Positions 1-8,097 of a stretch of 13,799 nt of DNA are shown here, one piece after another. Both the position numbers and the translations under genes were made by a program. The stretch is from Pseudomonadota bacterium (GTDB taxonomy: Bacteria > Pseudomonadota > Gammaproteobacteria > Burkholderiales > Sulfuriferulaceae): positions 1-13,799 of the forward strand of contig JAJYPZ010000004.1 of NCBI GenBank assembly GCA_021794855.1, read 5' to 3'. The notes below the pieces were generated by a model. The model did not search any database. It saw only the letters and a program-made list of their open reading frames with translations, and had not been told where the DNA came from. How positions within the stretch are numbered: position 1 is the stretch's first letter; each line of letters opens with the position of its first letter.

Positions 1-442
1 ATCTGCCTCGCCCGGTAAAACCTAGTTTTTCCGTCGTGGTCGCTTTTACGTTCACCGCGCCGATTTCCGCGCCCAGATCGGCAGCGATGTGCTGGCGCAT
101 CATTTCGATATGCGGCGCCATTCTCGGCGCCTGTGCGATGATAGTGCAATCCAGATTCGTCAGGCAATAACCGCGCTCGGCAAGCAGGCCGGCTACAGCG
201 CGCAACAGTTCGCGGCTGTCGATATTCCGGTAACGCGCATCGGTATCGGGAAAGTGACGGCCGATATCGCCCAGTGCAGCCGCCCCGAGCAGCGCATCGC
301 AGATCGCGTGCAGCAGGACGTCGGCATCGGAATGCCCTGCCAGTCCGAACGGATGGGGAATATCCACGCCCCCGACAATCAATTTGCGTTGCGGTGCAAA
401 TGCATGCACATCAAATCCTTGCCCTATACGAAAATTATTCAT
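1..442 (-). CDS. ispF: 2-C-methyl-D-erythritol 2,4-cyclodiphosphate synthase, C-terminus cut by window edge
   Basis: IspF cyclises CDP-methylerythritol 2-phosphate to methylerythritol 2,4-cyclodiphosphate, with release of CMP, in the cytosolic MEP isoprenoid pathway. Translation from the ATG at 442 gives 147 codons before the edge; the family is about 157-160 residues, so only the last dozen or so are missing. Visible hallmarks are GFDVHAF near the start (D11, H13) and [10 protein letters not shown] (H45), which supply the three zinc ligands of the family, and the signature [15 protein letters not shown] near the cut end. It lies 15 nt downstream of the ispD stop on the same strand, so the two are almost certainly co-transcribed, as in many proteobacteria. 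No lesion is seen in the visible part. Confidence 0.96.
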   Translation of the reverse strand, partial: MNNFRIGQGFDVHAFAPQRKLIVGGVDIPHPFGLAGHSDADVLLHAICDALLGAAALGDIGRHFPDTDARYRNIDSRELLRAVAGLLAERGYCLTNLDCTIIAQAPRMAPHIEMMRQHIAADLGAEIGAVNVKATTTEKLGFTGRGR

Positions 443-457
443 TATCCAGAACCGCCA

Positions 458-1186
458 TTAGTTGATAATCCTGTCGGCAACATTCATTGCCGGTGCTCCA
501 TGTTGCCGCTGAGCGAATATCGCTCTCGCCATCTCCAGATCGTCAGGAAAAGTGACCTTGAAATTACTGCTGCTCGCTGTCACGAGCAAGGGCGCAAAGC
601 CCAATGCTTCTATCGCACTGGCCTCGTCGGTGGGAGCCGGCACCGAACCGGCATTCAGCGCCCGCAACAAAAGTGCATGCCGGAACATTTGCGGCGTCTG
701 CGCCTGCCATAACCGTTCGCGCGGTTCGGTGGCGCTAATCCGGTTTTGCCCGTCGCCGCGTTTCAAGGTGTCGGCAAGCGGAATAGCCAGCAAGCCGCCC
801 ACCGTATCGTCGGCTACGTCATCGAGCAGGCTATCGATCAAAGCGCCGGTCAGACAAGGGCGCGCTGCATCGTGGACCAGTATCCAGTCGTCAGCCGAAA
901 CCGGCATCGCAGCGAGGCCATTGGCTACGCTTTCGGCACGCGTTGCGCCGCCACAACGTAATACTACCACTTTACTGCCAAATTCAGACCAGTCGTAGCT
1001 ATTCCAATAACTGTCTTCGCTGGATAATACGACAAACACCCGTTCGATTCTCGGCGATTGCGCCAATACGCGAACTGCATGATAAATCATAGGATAACCA
1101 GCGATATCGAGATACTGTTTGGGCGAGTCGATGCCCATGCGCGTACCGACGCCGGCCGCCGGTATCAGTCCGTAATAGTGGCTCAT
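458..1186 (-). CDS. ispD: 2-C-methyl-D-erythritol 4-phosphate cytidylyltransferase
   Basis: IspD transfers CMP from CTP to methylerythritol 4-phosphate, the step before the IspE kinase in the MEP pathway. The 242-residue product, close to the usual length of about 235, has the nucleotide-binding N-terminus [12 protein letters not shown] (R16) and SPKQYL (K23). It also has [20 protein letters not shown] and the C-terminal [13 protein letters not shown], all typical of the family. I chose the ATG at 1186: it has a GAAGG Shine-Dalgarno 8 nt upstream and opens directly into the conserved core. An in-frame TTG five codons earlier (1201) lies beside that ribosome-binding site and is unlikely to be used. 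ispF follows after 15 nt. The upstream neighbour moaA is divergent. Confidence 0.96.
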   Translation of the reverse strand: MSHYYGLIPAAGVGTRMGIDSPKQYLDIAGYPMIYHAVRVLAQSPRIERVFVVLSSEDSYWNSYDWSEFGSKVVVLRCGGATRAESVANGLAAMPVSADDWILVHDAARPCLTGALIDSLLDDVADDTVGGLLAIPLADTLKRGDGQNRISATEPRERLWQAQTPQMFRHALLLRALNAGSVPAPTDEASAIEALGFAPLLVTASSSNFKVTFPDDLEMARAIFAQRQHGAPAMNVADRIIN

Positions 1187-1249
1187 GCCTAACGCCTTCA
1201 AAAATATTAATAATGCAATAGTCCCGGCTCAAGTCATTCAGCATCAGGT

Positions 1250-1278
1250 TTGCTTAAAACCGGGATTAAGATTATAGT
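1250..1278 (+). promoter_or_regulatory. Candidate sigma70 promoter for moaA
   Basis: TTGCTT (1250-1255) and TATAGT (1273-1278) are separated by 17 nt. This predicts a start of transcription near 1285 and a leader of about 37 nt before the moaA ATG. The reverse complement of 1271-1276 is a perfect TATAAT facing ispD, but no good -35 lies at the right distance for that direction. The assignment rests on pattern matching only. Confidence 0.4.
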
Positions 1279-1321
1279 CGAAATACGTTTGTTCTCCGTC
1301 TTTTATACCAGGGTATTTGCC

Positions 1322-2308
1322 ATGCTTGCCCCTAGTAAGCTCATCGACTCATACGGTCGTCGCATCGATTATGTAAGGGTTTCGGTCACAGATCGCTGCG
1401 ATTTGCGTTGTAATTATTGCATGCCTGAAGGGTATCGCGACTTCGAAGAGCCCTCGCATTGGCTCACTTTCGACGAAATCGAACGCCTGTTGAGCGCATT
1501 CGCAAAAATAGGACTGCGGCGGGTCCGCTTAACTGGTGGCGAACCCTTACTGCGCCGCAACATCGCACAATTGAGCGCCAGAATTACCCGTATTCCGGGT
1601 ATTAATGACCTGTCGATGTCAACCAATGCCACCCAACTTGAAAAACATGCCGTAGCGCTTAAGGCTGCCGGAGTGACTCGCCTTAATGTCAGCCTGGATT
1701 CCTTGCGTCCGGAGCGGATCAAAGCGATCACCAAACGTGACGTTCTGGCAGACATTCTGGCTGGGCTTGCCCACGCCAGACAGGTCGGCTTCGAACAGAT
1801 TAAAATCAATATGGTTGCGATGCGCGGCACCAATGACGATGAAATCGAAGCGATGGTGGCGTATTGTCTGGAGCAGGGATTCATTTTGCGCTTGATCGAA
1901 ACCATGCCTATAGGCAAGACCGGCCGCAATACCGCCTACCTGGATTTGCAGCCGGTCAAGGCGATGCTTGCGCAGCGTTACGGATTGATCGATGCCGCAC
2001 TGCCCGGCGGCGGTCCGGCTCGCTATCTCGCCACGCCCGACGGCAATTTTTCGGTCGGGTTTATCACCCCGATTTCACAGCATTTTTGCGATACCTGCAA
2101 TCGCGTACGGCTGGCGGTCGACGGCACTTTGTATTTATGTCTCGGCCAGGAAAACAAATTCGAATTCCGTCCGCTGTTGCGCGACGGCGCAAGTGACAGC
2201 GAACTCGAAGCGGCTATTCTGCAGGCCATCAGCTATAAGCCCGAACGTCATGAATTTATCGAGCAGCCCGACAAGATCGTTCGATTCATGTCCATGACCG
2301 GCGGCTAA
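1322..2308 (+). CDS. moaA: GTP 3',8-cyclase (radical SAM, molybdenum cofactor step 1)
   Basis: MoaA uses S-adenosylmethionine and two 4Fe-4S clusters to convert GTP to 3',8-cyclo-7,8-dihydro-GTP, which MoaC turns into cyclic pyranopterin monophosphate. The 328-residue product has the radical-SAM motif CDLRCNYC (C26, C30, C33) and TGGEP at 71-75 for SAM binding. The C-terminal cluster set FCDTCN...YLC (C256, C259, C273) and the essential C-terminal Gly-Gly tail are also present, so all key residues are there. I chose the ATG at 1322. An in-frame TTG at 1250 would add 24 unconserved residues and coincides with the predicted -35 element. The ribosome-binding site is weak (AGGG about 9 nt upstream). 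No other moa or moe gene is adjacent. Its need for two 4Fe-4S clusters makes it a client of the isc system further along the window. Confidence 0.96.
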   Translation: MLAPSKLIDSYGRRIDYVRVSVTDRCDLRCNYCMPEGYRDFEEPSHWLTFDEIERLLSAFAKIGLRRVRLTGGEPLLRRNIAQLSARITRIPGINDLSMSTNATQLEKHAVALKAAGVTRLNVSLDSLRPERIKAITKRDVLADILAGLAHARQVGFEQIKINMVAMRGTNDDEIEAMVAYCLEQGFILRLIETMPIGKTGRNTAYLDLQPVKAMLAQRYGLIDAALPGGGPARYLATPDGNFSVGFITPISQHFCDTCNRVRLAVDGTLYLCLGQENKFEFRPLLRDGASDSELEAAILQAISYKPERHEFIEQPDKIVRFMSMTGG

Positions 2309-2379
2309 GCGTCCGGAACAATAAGATATCTACTAAACAAATAAATATGCGACGCTATTGAAGTTACATATTGAAAAAC

Positions 2380-2402
2380 AAGCTGATTAATTCAGGCTTT
2401 TT
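2380..2402 (+). terminator. Weak intrinsic terminator candidate after moaA
   Basis: AAGCTGA (2380-2386) pairs with TCA-G-GCTT (2392-2399) across a 5-nt loop, with one bulged G. The stem runs into a tract of five T (2398-2402). The stem is short and AT-rich, so termination may be partial. The T tract also touches the -35 of the next predicted promoter. Confidence 0.3.
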
Positions 2403-2430
2403 GGCATTTACGGCATTAGCGGAGTAAAAT
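2401..2430 (+). promoter_or_regulatory. Candidate sigma70 promoter for the pseudouridine synthase-ycaO pair
   Basis: TTGGCA (2401-2406) and TAAAAT (2425-2430) each match the sigma70 consensus at 5 of 6 positions and are 18 nt apart. Transcription would start near 2437, about 25 nt before the ATG at 2462. The -10 element lies in the loop of a perfect 7-bp inverted repeat (2418-2442). Confidence 0.5.
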
Positions 2431-2442
2431 TCTGCCTCCGCT
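2418..2442. repeat. 7-bp perfect inverted repeat around the -10 element
   Basis: AGCGGAG (2418-2424) and CTCCGCT (2436-2442) are exact inverted copies separated by 11 nt that contain the TAAAAT -10 hexamer. The predicted start point falls in the right arm, so most of the dyad is not transcribed. That fits a DNA operator better than an RNA hairpin. No regulator can be named from the sequence. Confidence 0.45.
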
Positions 2443-2461
2443 CATACAATCACGATTAATT

Positions 2462-3199
2462 ATGTCCGACGACACCTTGCGACTTTCCAAGCTCATGTCT
2501 CAGCGCGGAATTTGCTCCAGGCGCGAAGCCGATGCCTACATTGCTCGCGGCTGGGTAACAGTCGACGGAATCCCGGTGACCGAACTGGGAACCAAGGTTT
2601 TGCCCGATTGCCGCATCGAATTGCTGCAACCGGCAAAACGCGAACAGAACCAGTCCGTCACCATACTGCTCAACAAACCGATCGCGTATGTGTCGGCGCA
2701 AGCGGAAAACGGCTATAAACCCGCCAGCATGCTTGTTACCGCAGAACAACATTACGCCGGAGACGAATCCGGTATCGCCTACTCCAACGAACATGCCTAC
2801 GGCCTGGCACCCGCCGGGCGACTCGATATCGATTCCAGTGGCTTGCTGGTACTGACGAAAGATGGCCGTATCGCCAAACAGCTGATCGGCGAAAACTCCG
2901 AAATCGACAAGGAATATCTGGTACGAGTGGAAGGAACGCTGTCCGCCCAAGGCTTGCAATTGCTCAATCATGGCTTGAAACTGGACGGTGAGGCCCTGCG
3001 CCCCGCACAAGTCGCCTGGCAAAACGAAGATCAACTGAGTTTCATTCTGCACGAAGGCAAAAAACGCCAGATCCGGCGCATGTGCGAGATGGTCGGTCTC
3101 AAGGTCATCGGCTTGAAGCGCGTACGCATCGGCAAGGTACTGCTCGGTAACCTGCCGGTGGGGCAATGGCGTTATCTTGCACCGCACGAGCATTTTTAA
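2462..3199 (+). CDS. RsuA/RluB/E/F-family RNA pseudouridine synthase, RluF-like
   Basis: Enzymes of this family isomerise a specific uridine in ribosomal RNA to pseudouridine; E. coli RluF acts on 23S U2604. The 245-residue protein has an N-terminal S4 RNA-binding domain (about residues 6-55: [16 protein letters not shown]). The catalytic domain carries [14 protein letters not shown], whose D122 is the expected catalytic aspartate, and the C-terminal signature [12 protein letters not shown]. The C-terminal part ([12 protein letters not shown]) looks most like RluF, but the exact target uridine cannot be read from sequence, so I give no symbol. No Shine-Dalgarno is seen before the ATG at 2462 and the predicted leader is short. 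ycaO follows after 8 nt. A long antisense frame covers the whole gene and is a coding shadow. Confidence 0.9.
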   Translation: MSDDTLRLSKLMSQRGICSRREADAYIARGWVTVDGIPVTELGTKVLPDCRIELLQPAKREQNQSVTILLNKPIAYVSAQAENGYKPASMLVTAEQHYAGDESGIAYSNEHAYGLAPAGRLDIDSSGLLVLTKDGRIAKQLIGENSEIDKEYLVRVEGTLSAQGLQLLNHGLKLDGEALRPAQVAWQNEDQLSFILHEGKKRQIRRMCEMVGLKVIGLKRVRIGKVLLGNLPVGQWRYLAPHEHF

Positions 3200-3202
3200 A
3201 GG
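3198..3202 (+). promoter_or_regulatory. ycaO ribosome-binding site overlapping the upstream stop codon
   Basis: AAAGG begins inside the TAA stop of the pseudouridine synthase and lies 5 nt before the ycaO ATG at 3208. This arrangement supports that start and suggests coupled translation of the two genes. Confidence 0.6.
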
Positions 3203-3207
3203 CATAT

Positions 3208-4956
3208 ATGACAGAGCACTTTATCATCGGCAAAGACGCCGCGCTTGAAACGACGATCACCACCCTGCAGACACGTCTGGCGGCGCTGGACTTCAGCATA
3301 GAAGAACGATCCTGGCTTAATCCGGTCAGCGATGTATGGTCGGTGCATATTCGCGACAGCGACTGCCCTCTGCTCTTTACCAACGGCAAGGGCGCGTCGA
3401 AACTGGCCGCACTCGCCAGCGCGCTGGGCGAGTTTTTCGAGCGTCTGGGTACGCATTATTTCTGGACGCATTATTATCTGGGCAACACGATCGCTCAGCA
3501 TCCTTTCGTCCATTTCCCCCAAGAACGCTGGTTCCCCGTCGACGAAGACGGCGCATGGCCGGAAGAAATCCTGAATACCGCTTTACGCGAGTTTTACGAC
3601 CCGGATTATGCCATCGATGCTGGCGCGCTGATCGACCGCAATTCCGGCAATGCGGCACGCGGTATTTGCGCTCTGCCGTATCGTCGCGCAAGCGATGACG
3701 AAACCTGCTGGTTTCCGGTCAATATCATCGGCAATTTATATGTCAGCAACGGCATGGCTGCCGGCAATACCGCCGCGGAAGCCCGTACCCAGGCCCTGTC
3801 GGAGATATTGGAGCGGCACGTCAAATTTCGCGTGATACGCGAAGGGCTTTGCCTGCCCGACGTACCCGAATCCGTAATCGGGCGTTATCCCGGTATAGCA
3901 AAAAGCATCGCCGAATTGCGCGCGGCGGGATTCGGCATCTTGGTCAAGGATGCCACGCTGGGCGGCAATTATCCGGTCATGAACGTGACCATGCTGCATC
4001 CGCACGATCAGGGCTGTTTCGCCAGTTTCGGCGCGCACCCGCGCTTCGAGGTCGCGCTGGAACGTGCATTGACGGAGCTATTGCAAGGCCGCGATCTCGA
4101 TGCGCTGGCGGGTTTCCACGAACCCGGTTTCGATATGGAAGAAATCGCCGACCCGCAAAATCTGGAAATTCATTTCGTCGATTCCAGCGGTATTATCAGT
4201 TGGCGATTTTTAAGCGACCGACCGGATTTCGCTTTTGCCGACTGGGATTTCCGCGGCACGACCACCGAAGAATTCGGCTGGCTATGCGGCCTCATCCACA
4301 AAACCGGGCATGATATTTACATAGCCGACTATGCCGAACTCGGCGTCTACAGTTGCCGCATCATCGTCCCCGGCATGTCGGAAATTTATCCGGTAGACGA
4401 CCTCGAATGGGACAACAACAGCATTGCCAACGAATTGCGCCCCGCGATCCTGAATCTGTCCCGGCTGAATGACGACGAATGCCGCGTCCTGCTCGACGCC
4501 CTGAACGAATTGGGAATAACCGACCAGCAACCGGTCGCGCCGTTCATCGGACTGGCAGCCGAACCCGATTCGCACTGGAAGGATTTGCGCATCGGCGAAC
4601 TCAAAACCCTCCTCGCGCTTGCCCTGACCGACACCGAAGCGACGCTGGAAGGCTGCGACTGGATCAGGAGCTTCGCGCAAATCAATCCCGAACGCCGGAA
4701 ATTATACCGCTGCATTTCCACATTGTTGACGATGGACGATGCCCAACCGTATCACACCAACCTCGAGCTGCTGTACGGAGCAGATACCGTGCGGCTCGCG
4801 CGTGATCTGCTCGACGGCAAACACCGGTTTATGGATCTCGGAGCCCCCGGCATGGATCTAACCGGTTGCGAATTACATCAACGGCTGCTTAAGGCTTACA
4901 GGAAAATCTCCGCTCCATTCGGGAAGCTTCACATAGTTTGCCCAGAGATTTTTTAA
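3208..4956 (+). CDS. ycaO: YcaO-family ATP-dependent protein, ribosomal S12 methylthiolation factor type
   Basis: The 582-residue product matches E. coli YcaO (586 residues) from its first residues (FIIGKDAALE, then SWLNPVSDVWSVHIRD). E. coli YcaO is implicated in RimO-dependent beta-methylthiolation of ribosomal protein S12. The YcaO ATP/Mg-binding glutamates are visible in ALGEFFER (E75, E78), SEILERHVK (E199, E202) and ERALTELLQGR (E290), followed by a helical C-terminal half. The proline-rich C-terminus of azoline-forming YcaO enzymes is absent: the protein ends in CPEIF. No precursor peptide or dehydrogenase gene lies nearby, so a peptide-modifying role is not supported. Starting at 3208 drops 14 residues of an in-frame extension that overlaps the upstream gene. 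Pairing with an rRNA pseudouridine synthase fits a ribosome role. The gene ends convergent to iscX. Confidence 0.93.
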   Translation: MTEHFIIGKDAALETTITTLQTRLAALDFSIEERSWLNPVSDVWSVHIRDSDCPLLFTNGKGASKLAALASALGEFFERLGTHYFWTHYYLGNTIAQHPFVHFPQERWFPVDEDGAWPEEILNTALREFYDPDYAIDAGALIDRNSGNAARGICALPYRRASDDETCWFPVNIIGNLYVSNGMAAGNTAAEARTQALSEILERHVKFRVIREGLCLPDVPESVIGRYPGIAKSIAELRAAGFGILVKDATLGGNYPVMNVTMLHPHDQGCFASFGAHPRFEVALERALTELLQGRDLDALAGFHEPGFDMEEIADPQNLEIHFVDSSGIISWRFLSDRPDFAFADWDFRGTTTEEFGWLCGLIHKTGHDIYIADYAELGVYSCRIIVPGMSEIYPVDDLEWDNNSIANELRPAILNLSRLNDDECRVLLDALNELGITDQQPVAPFIGLAAEPDSHWKDLRIGELKTLLALALTDTEATLEGCDWIRSFAQINPERRKLYRCISTLLTMDDAQPYHTNLELLYGADTVRLARDLLDGKHRFMDLGAPGMDLTGCELHQRLLKAYRKISAPFGKLHIVCPEIF

Positions 4957-4958
4957 TA

Positions 4959-5096
4959 TTATTCATGGCGACACTCACACGTCATACGTATCAAGATCAA
5001 GCAACACGCTGTGAGTATAAAACCCGTTAATGGGGCAATACTAAGACGCAATGGTTTCAGCATCATAATCGCAATAACAGCAATGCCTGTGACCAA
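4959..5096 (-). pseudogene. Short hydrophobic reading frame, possible remnant of an SLC13-type anion transporter
   Basis: In the 169-bp gap between the convergent ends of ycaO and iscX, the minus strand has an open frame of 45 residues if read from a TTG at 5096. It contains two hydrophobic stretches, GIAVIAIMML and APLTGFILTACCLILI, joined by KPLRLS, then a charged tail. The second stretch recalls the pattern of SLC13/DASS transporter segments (proline, small residues, then GxxLxxxxC), but this is a memory-based resemblance. No Shine-Dalgarno precedes the TTG, nor the ATG pair ten codons later, so expression is doubtful. It could be a decayed transporter end, a small membrane protein or chance. 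Apart from this frame I see nothing convincing between 4957 and 5125, including no strong terminator for either flanking operon. Confidence 0.2.
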
Positions 5097-5125
5097 ACAG
5101 AGGTGAGATTGTTAACCTGTGTACC

Positions 5126-5320
5126 TTACTCCGCCTCATCGATCCAGGTCATCTGGATCGCTTCCAGTATCTTTTCGTTGGAGCGCTCCGGATCGTCGCT
5201 GAATTCCGGCAATTCGACTACCCAGCGGTGCAAATCGGTAAAGCGGATCGTTTTCGGATCGACATCCGGATGCATTTCAATCAGTTCGATCGCGATTTCC
5301 AGCGTGTCGGTCCATTTCAT
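5126..5320 (-). CDS. iscX: Fe-S assembly accessory protein IscX
   Basis: IscX is a small acidic protein that binds IscS and iron and tunes the rate of cluster assembly. The 64-residue product matches the E. coli protein closely: KWTDTLEIAIELIE at the start, HPDVDPKTIRFTDLHRWV in the middle and SNEKILEAIQMTWIDEAE at the end. It is the last gene of the isc operon. Its ATG is separated by one base from the fdx TGA (TGAGATG), with AAGGA in the end of fdx as ribosome-binding site, which implies coupled translation. Confidence 0.97.
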   Translation of the reverse strand: MKWTDTLEIAIELIEMHPDVDPKTIRFTDLHRWVVELPEFSDDPERSNEKILEAIQMTWIDEAE

Positions 5321-5321
5321 C

Positions 5322-5660
5322 TCAATGTCCTTCTTTAACCATGTTGATCGTATATTTCGGGATCTCTATGACCAGGTCCTGGTTCGCCACTACAGCCTGA
5401 CAAGACAGGCGGGAATTCGGTTCCAGACCCCAGGCTTTGTCGAGCAAATCGTCTTCCAGTTCGTCGGAAGGGTTGAGCGACGAAAATCCTTCGCGCACTA
5501 TGACATGACAGGTCGTGCAGGCGCAGGATTTTTCACAGGCATGTTCGATTTCGATATCGTTATTCAATAGCGTATCGCAGAGGCTAACGCCCGGTTTCGC
5601 TTCAATCACGGCCCCTTCTGGGCAAAGTTCGGGATGAGGTAAGACTATGAGCTGTGGCAT
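5322..5660 (-). CDS. fdx: ISC-type 2Fe-2S ferredoxin
   Basis: Fdx donates electrons for cluster assembly on IscU. The 112-residue protein has the adrenodoxin-like ligand set HACEKSCACTTC (C42, C48, C51, plus the extra conserved C46) and the fourth ligand in RLSCQAV (C87), at the same numbering as E. coli Fdx. The region around it (EGFSSLNPSDELEDDLLDKAWGL) is typical of isc ferredoxins rather than photosynthetic ones. An AGGA ribosome-binding site lies 5 nt before the ATG. It follows hscA by 21 nt and precedes iscX by 1 nt. Confidence 0.97.
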   Translation of the reverse strand: MPQLIVLPHPELCPEGAVIEAKPGVSLCDTLLNNDIEIEHACEKSCACTTCHVIVREGFSSLNPSDELEDDLLDKAWGLEPNSRLSCQAVVANQDLVIEIPKYTINMVKEGH

Positions 5661-5681
5661 ATTATTCCTGGTGAGTAGCGG

Positions 5682-7544
5682 TTAAATCCGGTCCAGAGAC
5701 TGCCCTGTCAGTGCCTGTTTGACGCTGCTGTCCATGCGCCGGGCGGCAAAGTCGCCCGTCGCGCGGTTAAGCGCGTCGGAGGCGTCCTGAATGGCATGAG
5801 TATCTTCGGATTGTATCATCTGCCCTAACGTATTCATGGCGGCTTTAATGCGGTCGAGCTCGATGGCGCTGAGCAGTTCCGCACCGTTCTCGTCTATCGC
5901 CGTCCGGGTGGCATCCAATAAACGCTGGCCCTCGACACGCGCTTCCTGCAACGCGCGTTGTTGCATGTCGTCTTTGGCATAAGTAAAGCCGGCCTGCAGC
6001 ATGCGGGCGATATCTTCGTCGGCCAGTCCGTAAGTAGGTTTGACGGTAATGGCAGCCTGCACGCCGCTTTTCAGTTCTTCGGCAGATACGGACAACAAAC
6101 CGTCGGCGTCTACCTGAAAGGTCACGCGTATGCGCGCAGCTCCGGCAACCATGGGCGGTATTCCGCGCAATTCGAAACGGGCCAGCGAACGGCAGTCGCT
6201 GACCAGTTCGCGCTCGCCCTGGACGACGTGTACGCTCATCGCAGTCTGGCCGTCTTTATAGGTGGTAAATTCCTGTGCCCGGGCGATGGGGATAGTACTG
6301 TTGCGCGGTATGATTTTTTCTGCCAGGCCACCCATTGTCTCGATACCTAGAGACAACGGCGTCACATCCAGCAATAACCATTCTTCTTCGGGCCGGTTAC
6401 CTGCCAGTACATTAGCCTGGATCGCAGCGCCCAGCGCCACGACTTTATCGGGATCGAGATTGGTCAGCGGCGTCTGGCCGAAAAATTCCGCTACCGCGGA
6501 CTGGATACGCGGCATGCGGGTCGAGCCTCCGACCATTACCACGCCTTTTATTTCATTTGTATTCAGACCGGCATCGCGCAAGGCTTTGCGGGTCGGGGCA
6601 AGTGTTTTATTGACCAGACTGGAGGTAATATCGTTGAACACGCTGGCTGTAAGCGCAACATCGACGGTTTCGCCCGATGCCAGCAATGCGGTAATAGTTA
6701 CTTCGCGATGCTCGGTCAGGGCTTCTTTTGCATCGCGCGCCTTGCCCAGCAGGAGGCGTGTATCTTCGGCAGTCAATTCGGGAAATTTCGCCTGCTCCAG
6801 TACCCAGCAGAAAATACGCTGGTCGAAATCGTCGCCGCCCAGCGCCGAATCGCCGTTGGTGGCAAGCACTTCGAACACGCCGCGCGACAAGCGCAGAATG
6901 GAAATGTCGAATGTGCCCCCACCCAGATCGTAGACGGCATAGACGCCTTCGGAGCCGTTATCCAGACCGTAGGCGATCGCTGCGGCAGTCGGTTCGTTAA
7001 GCAGGCGCAAGACGTTCAGGCCGGCGAGCTGCGCAGCGTCTTTGGTAGCCTGCCTTTGCGCATCGTCGAAATAAGCCGGCACGGTAATAACTACGCCGGT
7101 CAGTTTGTCGCCTAAGGAGCGCTCGGCGCGATCGCGCAATACCCGCAGTATATCGGCCGAAATTTCAACCGGATTTTTTATTCCGGCGGCGGTTTTAATC
7201 TGCACCATGCCGGGTGTATCGACAAAATGATAAGGCAAGCTCGCCGCATCCTTGATGTCCTTCAGTCCCCTGCCCATGAACCGTTTGACAGAAATAACCG
7301 TATTATGCGGATCCCGATTTTGAATCGCCTGTGCAGCATAACCGACAATCGCCTCCTCCCCGAGCCCATAACGGACTACTGAGGGCAGCAAGGCATGACC
7401 GTCTTCGTCGTTGATGACAACGGCAATGCCGTTACGAACGGTGGCCACTAGGGAATTGGTGGTACCTAAATCGATTCCCGCAGCGAGACGGTGCTGATGC
7501 GGCGCCGTGCTCATCCCGGGTTCTGAAATTTGCAAAAGTGCCAT
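5682..7544 (-). CDS. hscA: Hsp70-class chaperone for Fe-S transfer
   Basis: HscA binds the LPPVK motif of IscU and, driven by ATP and HscB, helps release the assembled cluster to acceptors. The 620-residue protein (E. coli 616) starts [10 protein letters not shown] as in other HscA proteins. It carries the Hsp70 ATPase motifs [10 protein letters not shown] (about 23-32), YDLGGGTFD (205-213) and [11 protein letters not shown] (about 335-344). The linker [11 protein letters not shown] (about 390-400) leads into the substrate-binding domain ([20 protein letters not shown]) and a helical lid ending [14 protein letters not shown]. The ribosome-binding site TAAGGG overlaps the hscB stop, 14 nt upstream of the start. 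The missing DnaK-type C-terminal acidic tail is normal for HscA. Confidence 0.97.
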   Translation of the reverse strand: MALLQISEPGMSTAPHQHRLAAGIDLGTTNSLVATVRNGIAVVINDEDGHALLPSVVRYGLGEEAIVGYAAQAIQNRDPHNTVISVKRFMGRGLKDIKDAASLPYHFVDTPGMVQIKTAAGIKNPVEISADILRVLRDRAERSLGDKLTGVVITVPAYFDDAQRQATKDAAQLAGLNVLRLLNEPTAAAIAYGLDNGSEGVYAVYDLGGGTFDISILRLSRGVFEVLATNGDSALGGDDFDQRIFCWVLEQAKFPELTAEDTRLLLGKARDAKEALTEHREVTITALLASGETVDVALTASVFNDITSSLVNKTLAPTRKALRDAGLNTNEIKGVVMVGGSTRMPRIQSAVAEFFGQTPLTNLDPDKVVALGAAIQANVLAGNRPEEEWLLLDVTPLSLGIETMGGLAEKIIPRNSTIPIARAQEFTTYKDGQTAMSVHVVQGERELVSDCRSLARFELRGIPPMVAGAARIRVTFQVDADGLLSVSAEELKSGVQAAITVKPTYGLADEDIARMLQAGFTYAKDDMQQRALQEARVEGQRLLDATRTAIDENGAELLSAIELDRIKAAMNTLGQMIQSEDTHAIQDASDALNRATGDFAARRMDSSVKQALTGQSLDRI

Positions 7545-7558
7545 GAAGTAACGAACCC

Positions 7559-8092
7559 TTATTTGTCCAGAATAGCGTAAGTGTCGTCAATCTCAGCCGT
7601 GATTTTATCGACAAATTTTAGTTGACGCACTGTATCCGACGCAGCCGGCAGATCATGCTGCCGATCCAGTTGTATCGATAATTGCTCGCGCCAGACCTGC
7701 GTCTGCGCAGCGATTTCACGCTCTACGCGCTGCAACTCGGCAAGACTTCCCGAAGCGGCGGCATCCTGTATCGCTTCCCGCCATTCGATTTGTTGCAGCA
7801 GAAAATCCATAGGCAATTGGGTATTGGTTTGCGCCAGCGGGTCGATGCCATTCAACTGTAATAGATATACTGCGCGATTGAGTGGCGTTCTGAGCGTTTG
7901 ATAAGCTTCGTTCACCCGGCTGGACCATTGCATCGATGCCCGTTTTTCGGCATCGGATAAATGTGCAAATTTATCCGGATGAACTTGTCCCTGCAAGCTA
8001 CGGTAAGCCGTTTCCAGTTCTGCGCTATCCAGTTCGAACGTCACCGGCAACCCGAACAACTCGAAATGGTTGCGGTTGAAATCGAATTCCAT
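7559..8092 (-). CDS. hscB: J-domain co-chaperone HscB
   Basis: HscB brings IscU to HscA and stimulates HscA ATPase. The 177-residue protein has an N-terminal J domain (about residues 8-75) with the invariant HPD at 38-40 in [19 protein letters not shown]-terminal three-helix domain for IscU binding begins around [14 protein letters not shown]. The ATG is 5 nt after the iscA stop and no clear Shine-Dalgarno is seen. Translation is therefore probably coupled to iscA. Confidence 0.96.
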   Translation of the reverse strand: MEFDFNRNHFELFGLPVTFELDSAELETAYRSLQGQVHPDKFAHLSDAEKRASMQWSSRVNEAYQTLRTPLNRAVYLLQLNGIDPLAQTNTQLPMDFLLQQIEWREAIQDAAASGSLAELQRVEREIAAQTQVWREQLSIQLDRQHDLPAASDTVRQLKFVDKITAEIDDTYAILDK

Positions 8093-8097
8093 CGGTG

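Noticed and set aside
1187..1321. A molybdenum cofactor riboswitch before moaA, as in E. coli
   Set aside because: The predicted leader is only about 37 nt, far too short for that RNA, and no paired helices of that kind are seen.
1414..1929. Antisense frame within moaA
   Set aside because: Low-complexity, Ser/Arg-rich translation with no family motif, lying inside a fully conserved gene.
2456..3205. A 249-codon antisense frame covering the whole pseudouridine synthase gene
   Set aside because: It mirrors the sense gene exactly, has no domain I recognise and no ribosome-binding site. The sense frame carries all family motifs, so this is a codon-usage shadow.
3208..4956. An azole-peptide (RiPP) cluster around ycaO
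   Set aside because: No precursor peptide, dehydrogenase or docking protein is adjacent, the proline-rich tail is missing, and the protein follows E. coli YcaO throughout.
4973..5016. Inverted repeat ACTCACA/TGTGAGT as a terminator between ycaO and iscX
   Set aside because: The loop is 30 nt and no T tract follows on either strand, so it does not look like an intrinsic terminator.
4965..5030. A 21-codon plus-strand frame starting just after ycaO
   Set aside because: No ribosome-binding site, no recognisable sequence, and opposite the hydrophobic minus frame. Too short to support.
5103..5570. Plus-strand frame opposite iscX and fdx
   Set aside because: It spans the junction of two clearly conserved minus-strand genes and shows no domain of its own.
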